7,682 bases of DNA from NCBI GenBank assembly GCA_003448025.1, contig DLXL01000245.1, positions 6,391 through 14,072 of the forward strand, in the 5' to 3' direction. Source of the stretch: Saprospirales bacterium (lineage in GTDB: Bacteria > Bacteroidota > Bacteroidia > Chitinophagales > Saprospiraceae). Position 1 is the first letter of the stretch. Each line of letters opens with the position of its first letter. Shown in pieces: positions 1 to 4,269 of this stretch. The translations under genes and the position numbers were made by a program. Below the pieces are notes generated by a model, which was given only the letters and a program-made list of their open reading frames with translations, did not search any database and was not told where the DNA came from.

Positions 1-618
1 AGGGTATTCGTTAATTGTTCCGGGTTATATTCAGATTATGTGGCCTTGCAGACTGGCATTGATCCTGGAATACAGATTCTTCCTTTCAGAGGAGAGTTTT
101 ATGATTTAACACCTGAAGCACACAGGTTGGTAAAGAATCTGATATACCCTGTTCCCAACCCGAATTTTCCGTTTCTCGGCGTACATTTTACAAGGATGAT
201 TCAGGGAGGCATTGAAGCAGGTCCCAATGCTGTGCTCGCCTTTAAACGGGAGGGGTATTCCCGTTGGGATATACATTTAAGGGAGTTGGCTGAAATCCTT
301 GTTTTTCCTGGTTTTCGTAAAATTGCCCGTAAATATTGGCGCGATGGCTGGGCTGAAATGCAAAGGAGTTATTCCAAACAGCATTTTGTCAAAGCCCTTC
401 AACGACTTATTCCTGAGATTCGGTCAGAAGATCTCACGCCCGGCCGTTCAGGAGTTCGCGCTATGGCATGTGATGCAGCAGGCAACCTTCTGGACGACTT
501 TCTGATCCTGTCTAAACCGGGGGTAATTAATGTGTGCAACGCTCCAAGTCCGGCTGCTACAGCATCTCTGGCGGTGGGAGAAACAGTTGCAGCAAGGGTA
601 TTGGAACAATGCAATTGA
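1..618 (+). CDS. lhgO: L-2-hydroxyglutarate oxidase, C-terminal half (partial, cut by left window edge)
   Basis: The frame is open from base 1 and ends at TGA 616-618, giving 205 visible residues. A GTG at position 40 could be mistaken for a start, but the reading upstream of it (VFVNCSGLYSD) is the family's conserved VNCAGLxSD segment, so the gene begins outside the window. Next come PFRGEFYDL, NLIYPVPNPNFPFLGVHFT and, near the C-terminus, NAPSPAATASLAVGE, all typical of the LhgO/YgaF branch of the FAD-dependent DAO oxidoreductases. The family has about 400 residues, so roughly half is seen; the N-terminal FAD-binding Rossmann motif is not in view. Known members oxidise L-2-hydroxyglutarate to 2-oxoglutarate and pass electrons to the membrane quinone pool, which acts as metabolite repair. 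The stop overlaps the start of the downstream deacetylase-like gene, suggesting co-transcription and translational coupling. The family call is secure; the exact substrate is inferred. Confidence 0.88.
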   Translation, partial: RVFVNCSGLYSDYVALQTGIDPGIQILPFRGEFYDLTPEAHRLVKNLIYPVPNPNFPFLGVHFTRMIQGGIEAGPNAVLAFKREGYSRWDIHLRELAEILVFPGFRKIARKYWRDGWAEMQRSYSKQHFVKALQRLIPEIRSEDLTPGRSGVRAMACDAAGNLLDDFLILSKPGVINVCNAPSPAATASLAVGETVAARVLEQCN

Positions 619-1859
619 CCATTCATACAAGTCCTGCTTTTCAGCCTGAAAAAGACTACATCTGGCATGTTGTCTTTGGCGAAATATTAGGCATAAGCTA
701 TCAGGTTGAACCATCTAAAGTCAACACCCATACATTTTCACTACCCAATGGAAACCAGTTCCAAATCCCCGATGCTTTTGCTTCCTTGTCGGCTGATATG
801 GAGGGGGATTATCACCTGGAAACCCACACAGCGGTTGAACCAACCTTTGATCTTTTTGCCTTTTGCTTTTTCATGCTTACTCGCCTGGAAGAGCAAAAAA
901 AAGTGGATAGGGATCAACACGGACGTTTCCCTGCGAGGTTGTCCTGGGCTGCCAGGCATGGGTTGTTGCATCGCCCGGTAGTAAACGAATGCGCAGAATG
1001 GCTTTGGAACAAGCTTTTACATTTGGGCTGGACAGAACCCCGTAAACAAAGGGATTTTCAATGGCAATTCAGTTGTGATGTTGATCATCCAAGACTATGG
1101 TGGTCTTTGACTGATCGACTTAAAACGGTTGTCGGGTCTGTTATAAATCGCCAAAGCATAAACGAAGCCTTTTACTGGCTGAAAAATCCTGCTATGTTTC
1201 AACCAAAAGCCAGAGACCCGTTTGATGTTTTTGACGAGTGGATGGACCTTTTTGAGCAACATGGCCATAAGCTGCAGTTCAACTTCCTTGGTGATCGCCC
1301 TAAATCCAGCGATTGTTGGTATCAGGTAAATCATCCATTCATTGTTCATTTAATGCAAAGAATTGCCCGGCGTGGCCATGTCATTGGTTTTCACCCGAGT
1401 TATGAAGCTTTTGAAGATGAGGCTGTATTTAACAGAGAGCTTCAATCCATACAAGCCATTGCCCCAAGTGCTGTTGTATCGGGCAGGCAGCATTACCTGC
1501 GTTTTTCCAACCCTCGAACCTGGCAAATGTGGGAAGAGGCCGGATTAAAAATAGATGGTACATTAGGCTATGCTGAATCCGATGGCTTTAGATGTGGTAT
1601 ATGCCATGATTATCCGGTGTTTGATGTACAAAATCGTGTGACCCTTAACCTTAGAGAACAACCTTTGATCCTAATGGATGTAACACTGGCTCAATATCAG
1701 TCTTTAACACCGGAACAGGGGCTGGAAAAAATTGCATACTACCACAGCGTGGTAAAATCCTATCAGGGTACCTTGACCCTACTTTGGCACAACTCCTCCT
1801 GGAATACGCCTTCCTGGGAGCCATGGAAACGCGTGTTGCTGGAAACTTTGCAACTTTGA
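609..1859 (+). CDS. Polysaccharide deacetylase-like protein (divergent NodB fold, DUF7033-like N-terminus)
   Basis: The protein has 416 residues if started at ATG 609, which overlaps the lhgO stop by 10 nt. The frame is open further upstream (an ATG lies at 534), but that would run 85 nt inside lhgO and add residues with no family character. Residues 1-150 resemble the N-terminal domain found before deacetylase domains in Bacteroidota (YIWHVVFGEILGI at 17-29). The NodB-like part shows CDVDHP (156-161), with D157 and D159 in the place of the catalytic and metal aspartates; GFHPSY (260-265), with H262 as metal ligand candidate; RQHYLRF (293-299); and LLWHNSSW (391-398), with H394 in the place of the late catalytic histidine. 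The canonical second histidine of HxxxH is absent, as in divergent relatives. There is no signal peptide or membrane segment, so it is probably cytoplasmic. Family members often sit near surface-polysaccharide genes, and the likely job is de-N- or de-O-acetylation of a sugar precursor. The substrate is unknown. Confidence 0.8.
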   Translation: MQLTIHTSPAFQPEKDYIWHVVFGEILGISYQVEPSKVNTHTFSLPNGNQFQIPDAFASLSADMEGDYHLETHTAVEPTFDLFAFCFFMLTRLEEQKKVDRDQHGRFPARLSWAARHGLLHRPVVNECAEWLWNKLLHLGWTEPRKQRDFQWQFSCDVDHPRLWWSLTDRLKTVVGSVINRQSINEAFYWLKNPAMFQPKARDPFDVFDEWMDLFEQHGHKLQFNFLGDRPKSSDCWYQVNHPFIVHLMQRIARRGHVIGFHPSYEAFEDEAVFNRELQSIQAIAPSAVVSGRQHYLRFSNPRTWQMWEEAGLKIDGTLGYAESDGFRCGICHDYPVFDVQNRVTLNLREQPLILMDVTLAQYQSLTPEQGLEKIAYYHSVVKSYQGTLTLLWHNSSWNTPSWEPWKRVLLETLQL

Positions 1860-1977
1860 TCTTCCTTGACTGGCAACTTTTTGGCAAGAAAAACGGCGAA
1901 AAACCCTTTGTTTTTCAATTCATTAGCAATCTTAGAAAAGGATTTGCTTTATTTTGGCTATCGTTAACAGCCAGGGT

Positions 1978-2010
1978 ATTTTTTAGGCGGGGTCCACATG
2001 CATACTTTTG
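1978..2010 (+). promoter_or_regulatory. Candidate Bacteroidota-type promoter for the DUF1573 gene
   Basis: TACTTTTG at 2003-2010 is a full match to the Bacteroidota -7 consensus TAnnTTTG. A T-rich stretch (TATTTTTTAG, 1978-1987) lies about where the -33 element should be, although it is not TTTG. Transcription would start near 2016, leaving a leader of about 60 nt before ATG 2078. The rest of the 1860-2077 intergenic stretch is AT-rich, with no gene and no convincing terminator for the upstream pair. Confidence 0.5.
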
Positions 2011-2077
2011 TCCCATCATTCTGACTATTGCAGATTAACTCAATCAACATTATCTCATCTAAAACGGTTTCCACTCA

Positions 2078-2500
2078 ATGAAACAAGCATCTTCCCTCCT
2101 CGCTTTCTTTCTGCTTTGCTCTTTCGCAGTGAATGCCCAAAGCGGCCCGGTGATGACTTTCCCAACCACCACTATCGATTACGGCAAAATTGAAAAAGGA
2201 AGCGATAAAGTTCGCAAATTCTCTTTCACCAATACCGGTAATGAGTCACTCGTGATCAAATCTGCAAAAGGTTCTTGCGGATGTACGGTTCCAACTTACC
2301 CACAGGAGCCAATCATGCCTGGTGAAACTAAAACCATCGACGTGAGCTACGACACCAACCGTCCAGGTGCATTCACCAAAACGGTTACCATCACAACAAA
2401 CGAAACTCCAGAAACGCACACCCTCACCATCAAAGGTGAAGTTCTTGTGCCACCAGCTCAAGAAGCAGTACCTGCCAGCAATGGCGGTATCCGTCAATAA
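2078..2500 (+). CDS. Secreted DUF1573 domain protein (Ig-like, HYDIN/ASH-type fold)
   Basis: This is a 140-residue exported protein. Residues 1-20 form a signal peptide with a basic start, a hydrophobic core (SLLAFFLLCSF) and a likely cleavage after VNA before Q21. The Cys at 14 is not in a lipobox, so it is not expected to be a lipoprotein. The mature part holds a single DUF1573 domain: FSFTNTGNESL (48-58), the hallmark GSCGCTVP (66-72) with cysteines C67 and C69, and MPGETKTIDVSYDTNRPGAFTK (80-101), whose pattern is typical of the family. These domains are small beta sandwiches related to ASH/MSP domains and are abundant in Bacteroidota; no molecular function is established. The C-terminal 20 residues are Pro/Ala-rich and look disordered. 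It stands alone, between its own promoter candidate and a strong terminator. Family assignment is confident; a structural or envelope role is inferred. Confidence 0.9.
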   Translation: MKQASSLLAFFLLCSFAVNAQSGPVMTFPTTTIDYGKIEKGSDKVRKFSFTNTGNESLVIKSAKGSCGCTVPTYPQEPIMPGETKTIDVSYDTNRPGAFTKTVTITTNETPETHTLTIKGEVLVPPAQEAVPASNGGIRQ

Positions 2501-2530
2501 GAACTGATTGATTTTTGGTTTGACGATACG

Positions 2531-2568
2531 ACCCTGCCGGTGCAACACCTGCAGGGTTATTTTTTTTG
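2531..2568 (+). terminator. Intrinsic terminator after the DUF1573 gene
   Basis: A 12-bp stem (2531-2542 with 2546-2557, one mismatch) carries a CAA loop and is followed at once by TATTTTTTTTG (2558-2568). It lies 30 nt after the DUF1573 stop. The GC-rich stem with a long U-tract is a textbook rho-independent terminator on the + strand. Confidence 0.9.
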
Positions 2569-2653
2569 TCGATTATTTGCAACCTTTTTGCTGCTAATAT
2601 TGTCTTTATATCTGATGTTTGTCGAATTATATAACAATTCCCCGAAAATCCTA

Positions 2654-2661
2654 TACTTTCG
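2654..2661 (+). promoter_or_regulatory. Candidate -7 promoter box for the 81-residue peptide gene
   Basis: TACTTTCG differs at one position from TAnnTTTG. With its flanks (ATACTTTCGTCCC, 2653-2665) it is 12/13 identical to the box at 2002-2014 in front of the DUF1573 gene. No TTTG was found at the expected -33 spacing. The implied leader is roughly 25 nt. Confidence 0.4.
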
Positions 2662-2690
2662 TCCCGTCTTTACAAACACAATATTAGGCC

Positions 2691-2936
2691 ATGAAACGAA
2701 CCGTTACAATTAAAACATTACTGGTTTGTGCTTCCGTGTTGAGTTTAAGTGCATTCGCATTTGTAAATCTCAATCAAAAAGTTGTTTTTTCTCATTCCTT
2801 GCCCATTCTCACATCTGCACAACCCAAAGCAGAATCTGAAGACATGGATGCCGATCGCGAACTTCAAGTCCCAGATGTAAGTGTCATAGGCCGGGTGTAC
2901 GGCATTGCTCAAAAATTATGGGACAAGGCAAATTAA
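2691..2936 (+). CDS. Small secreted or membrane-anchored protein of unknown function (81 aa)
   Basis: I do not recognise this protein. It has a basic start (MKRTVTIK) and a hydrophobic stretch at residues 9-26, consistent with a signal peptide cleaved after SAFA (about residue 23) or an uncleaved N-terminal anchor. A polar, acidic linker (AQPKAESEDMDADREL, 43-58) is followed by a short C-terminal segment (VPDVSVIGRVYGIAQKLWDKAN, 60-81) that could form an amphipathic helix. That would leave about 58 mature residues outside the inner membrane. It is a complete unit: a -7-like box upstream, start at ATG 2691, TAA stop, and a strong hairpin 21 nt downstream. The signal sequence, the spacing and the flanking signals all argue that it is a real gene and not a chance frame. 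Confidence 0.7.
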   Translation: MKRTVTIKTLLVCASVLSLSAFAFVNLNQKVVFSHSLPILTSAQPKAESEDMDADRELQVPDVSVIGRVYGIAQKLWDKAN

Positions 2937-2957
2937 GCCCACCTGTAATTTAGTATA

Positions 2958-2993
2958 CGAAACCCGATATTGATTATTCAGTATCGGGTTTCG
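2958..2993 (+). terminator. Long perfect hairpin, probable terminator between the small peptide gene and rimM
   Basis: A 12-bp perfect stem (2958-2969 with 2982-2993) continues through a G-U pair and three more pairs to a TTAT loop (2974-2977), 16 bp in all. It is followed by TGTTTCT, only a weak U-tract. It probably terminates the upstream gene. Its right arm ends 12 nt before the rimM -7 box, so readthrough into rimM should be low. Confidence 0.7.
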
Positions 2994-3005
2994 TGTTTCT
3001 AACCC

Positions 3006-3013
3006 TAACTTTG
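3006..3013 (+). promoter_or_regulatory. Candidate -7 promoter box for rimM
   Basis: TAACTTTG matches TAnnTTTG exactly and ends 18 nt before ATG 3032, implying a very short leader of about a dozen nucleotides. There is no clear -33 TTTG; that region falls in the right arm of the preceding hairpin. Confidence 0.5.
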
Positions 3014-3031
3014 TGACTTCAAACTTGACTA

Positions 3032-3565
3032 ATGGCTGAACCTAACTATATTATTATTGGACGGACCCGTAAGGCTCATGGGCTTACAGGTGAATTAAAA
3101 ATAAGCATTGAGGACCGTATTGTGGAGGATTTCATGAAAAACGAACGGATTTTTATTGAAGTCAAAAGCGCCAAAATTCCGTATTTCATAGATCACGTAC
3201 GAGGAGGCGGAGAGTTGATTTTAAAACTTGAGGAAGTAGATGACCGCGATGCCGCCATTGCGCTACAAGCACGGGACATCCTGCTGCGCGAACAGGATAT
3301 TCTGCCCGACCACCTGCGTGAATTCGAACCAGAGGAAGAAGAGGAAATGCAGTATGGATACCTCGAGGGCTATCAACTTTTGGATCAAACCATTGGCGAA
3401 ATCGGAATGATCAAAGAAGTATTGGAAATGCCGCAACAAGAAATGGCATTTCTGGATTATCAGGGCAGGGAGTTACTCATACCGTTAAATGAGCAACTCA
3501 TTCTGAAAATTGATGAAGTGCAGAAGCAAATCCTGATGGATCTGCCAGAGGGCTTGCTGGATTGA
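3032..3565 (+). CDS. rimM: Ribosome maturation factor RimM
   Basis: RimM binds ribosomal protein S19 and assists maturation of the 16S rRNA 3' (head) domain of the 30S subunit in the cytoplasm. The 177 residues match the usual length. The N-terminal domain opens with IIIGRTRKAHGLTGELKI (7-24), the family signature. The middle (AIALQARDILLREQDILP, 75-92) fits the end of the RimM N-domain. The C-terminal PRC-barrel begins near YGYLEGYQLLD (108-118), includes LLIPLNEQLILKID (148-161) and ends in DLPEGLLD. The linker between domains carries a run of acidic residues (EPEEEEEM, 99-106). Translation starts at ATG 3032; no other in-frame ATG is nearby. In many bacteria rimM follows rpsP and precedes trmD. 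Here neither is adjacent and the gene appears to be transcribed alone. Confidence 0.95.
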   Translation: MAEPNYIIIGRTRKAHGLTGELKISIEDRIVEDFMKNERIFIEVKSAKIPYFIDHVRGGGELILKLEEVDDRDAAIALQARDILLREQDILPDHLREFEPEEEEEMQYGYLEGYQLLDQTIGEIGMIKEVLEMPQQEMAFLDYQGRELLIPLNEQLILKIDEVQKQILMDLPEGLLD

Positions 3566-3570
3566 TCTGC

Positions 3571-3609
3571 AAACAAAAACCTCCATCCGGTCAAAGGCCG
3601 GATAGAGGT
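3571..3609 (-). terminator. Intrinsic terminator with its U-tract on the minus strand (may also serve rimM)
   Basis: A 12-bp stem (3579-3590 with 3598-3609, one C-A mismatch) has a 7-nt loop. On the minus strand it is followed directly by TTTTTGTTT (complement of 3571-3579), a good U-tract. On the plus strand only GGGAGTTGTTTT follows, so the hairpin is better suited to stop transcription coming leftward from the 3700-4110 region. It begins 14 nt after the rimM stop and may work in both directions. Confidence 0.65.
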
Positions 3610-3731
3610 CGGGAGTTGTTTTCTTCGATTTCGATGTGTTATACAGGGACCGTAATTCCTACGGTATTTCGTTTTCAAAAAGCTCCTGGGTGGTTTTTTA
3701 AGGAAAAATGAAGGTGTATTGATGACTAAAG

Positions 3732-3747
3732 GGCCGCTCTCATGGTC
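3732..3747. repeat. Copy 1 of a short direct repeat (GGCCGCTYTCATG-GTC)
   Basis: GGCCGCTCTCATGGTC recurs at 4029-4046 as GGCCGCTTTCATGTGGTC, with one substitution and a 2-nt insertion. The copies lie near the two ends of the candidate ncRNA. The GGCCGC core of each is complementary to GCGGCC at 3892-3897, so they could compete for the same partner. Chance similarity is possible. Confidence 0.35.
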
Positions 3748-3878
3748 GCCTTTTCTTTCGCTTACGCGTAGTTCTTAGTTTTCAAATGGCTTTTCAGGAT
3801 TCAGATTCAAATGGTTAAGAAACAGGATAGTGTTTGTCTGGTTTTTTGTAGTGCTTTCCTGTGGGTCTGAGGTGTCTT

Positions 3879-3900
3879 CATGTGGCCATCTGCGGCCATG
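3879..3900 (-). other. Hairpin within the candidate ncRNA
   Basis: TGGCC (3883-3887) pairs with GGCCA (3894-3898) around a 6-nt loop. Two further pairs (3879-3880 with 3899-3900) lie beyond a 2-nt bulge. It is placed on the minus strand only because that is the inferred transcript direction. Confidence 0.4.
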
Positions 3901-3933
3901 CTGTATATAGAGAGGGTTTGTTTCCCTTTTTAA

Positions 3934-4030
3934 CCTGGCCCCCGGCAGCGCTCCGTGATTTCACCTTTTTCCTGCTCGGCCTTTTTGGGTGGAGCGCTGC
4001 TCGGGGGTAGTTTGGGCAAACTGTGCCAGG
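3934..4030 (-). other. GC-rich three-way junction in the candidate ncRNA
   Basis: The closing helix is CCTGG 3934-3938 with CCAGG 4026-4030. Arm A is 16 bp: 3939-3944 with 4002-4007 and 3945-3954 with 3991-4000, broken only by a bulged base at 4001; its 36-nt apical region is A-rich on the minus strand. Arm B is AGTTT 4009-4013 with AAACT 4018-4022 around a 4-nt loop. The helices are separated by only 0, 1 and 3 unpaired bases, so this is a compact nested fold rather than a lone inverted repeat. A 16-bp GC-rich stem with a single bulge is unlikely by chance. It is not a terminator, having a long loop and no U-tract directly after it. Confidence 0.6.
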
Positions 4031-4046
4031 CCGCTTTCATGTGGTC
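4029..4046. repeat. Copy 2 of the short direct repeat (GGCCGCTTTCATGTGGTC)
   Basis: This is the partner of 3732-3747, about 297 nt away. Its first two bases are also the end of the closing helix of the three-way junction, so pairing of the GGCC core elsewhere would disrupt that helix. Confidence 0.35.
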
Positions 4047-4117
4047 CTTCCGGTCTACACTCGATTCTGACAGTCTTCTCAAAAACGTTTCGACTTTCCT
4101 ATCCGTTTTTGTTGATA

Positions 4118-4150
4118 CAAAGGTGGGGGCAACTTCAGCCTGATGCCAAA
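4118..4150 (-). promoter_or_regulatory. Candidate minus-strand promoter for the ncRNA
   Basis: Read on the minus strand, TTTG (complement of 4147-4150) is followed after exactly 21 nt by CACCTTTG (complement of 4118-4125). The -33 element is perfect and the -7 element differs from TAnnTTTG only at its first base. The spacing suits the Bacteroidota housekeeping sigma factor. Transcription would begin near 4112, just before the first stem of the candidate RNA. Confidence 0.5.
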
Positions 4151-4222
4151 CACAGAAAATCAGATCACTTCCAAATAGTCCAAATGTTTTGTGAATTTTG
4201 TGCATCCCATTTTGCCACAAAA

Positions 4223-4257
4223 ATCTCAATCAATTGATTATCAAATAGTATTGAGAT
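4223..4257. promoter_or_regulatory. Nested palindrome upstream of the 550-residue protein gene (possible operator)
   Basis: ATCTCAAT (4223-4230) and ATTGAGAT (4250-4257) are perfect inverted arms. Inside lie TCAATTGA (4230-4237) and TTGAT-T-ATCAA (4234-4244). A weak -7-like box, TAGTATTG (4246-4253), falls in the right arm, 17 nt before ATG 4270. Such symmetry over a start region fits a dimeric DNA-binding regulator, or a 5' hairpin in the mRNA. No regulator gene is in the window. Confidence 0.4.
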
Positions 4258-4269
4258 ACCCAACTTGAC

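Larger units (their letters stand above)
3571..4112 (-). ncRNA. Candidate structured non-coding RNA, about 540 nt, no known class recognised
   Basis: This fills most of the gene-free stretch 3566-4269. On the minus strand a promoter (4150-4118) and a U-tract terminator (3609-3571) bracket it. Seen in the sequence, in transcript order: a 7-bp stem at the 5' end (4104-4110 with 4081-4087, AAAAACG/CGTTTTT); a three-way junction at 4030-3934; a hairpin at 3879-3900; and a possible closing pairing of 3775-3779 with 3724-3728 (ACTAA/TTAGT). The minus strand is A-rich in the unpaired parts (for example GAAAGCGG, CCAAAAAGG, TTAAAAAGGGAAAC), as in folded RNAs. The frames inside are low-complexity and unconvincing as proteins. 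I looked for RNase P, tmRNA, SRP, 6S and group II intron landmarks and did not find them. The boundaries rest on motif reading only, and the stems are single-sequence predictions. An alternative is a decayed intergenic region with fortuitous stems. Confidence 0.4.

Noticed and set aside
534..608. Earlier ATG for the deacetylase-like protein
   Set aside because: It would add 25 residues (Ser/Gly/Cys-rich) wholly inside lhgO in another frame. ATG 609, at the lhgO stop, gives the family-like N-terminus.
1860..1910. GGCAACTTTTTGGCAAG region as a terminator of the lhgO-deacetylase unit
   Set aside because: The possible pairing is short and imperfect, and the T-run lies in the middle rather than after a stem.
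3649..3677. ACCGT/ACGGT stem followed by a T-rich stretch as a second plus-strand terminator
   Set aside because: The stem has only 5 bp with a 7-nt loop, and the U-tract is interrupted; too weak to list.
3571..4112. Known RNA classes for the intergenic candidate (RNase P, tmRNA, SRP, 6S, group II intron)
   Set aside because: A short GGAAAGTC near the 5' end recalls RNase P, but the rest of its conserved core (the continuing CGGGC and the ACAGAACCC-type 3' partner) is absent. No tmRNA tag ending in ALAA, no SRP loop and no intron domain V hairpin was seen.
3930..4229. A 99-codon minus-strand frame across the intergenic region
   Set aside because: It begins upstream of the likely transcription start, runs through the GC-rich junction arms, has no recognisable domain, and its composition changes abruptly. 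It is better explained as a chance frame over a structured RNA.
3955..4237. Two overlapping plus-strand frames of 62 and 82 codons
   Set aside because: They cover the same stems, lack start signals and show no family character; the Gly/Leu-rich stretch comes from the GC-rich hairpin arm.
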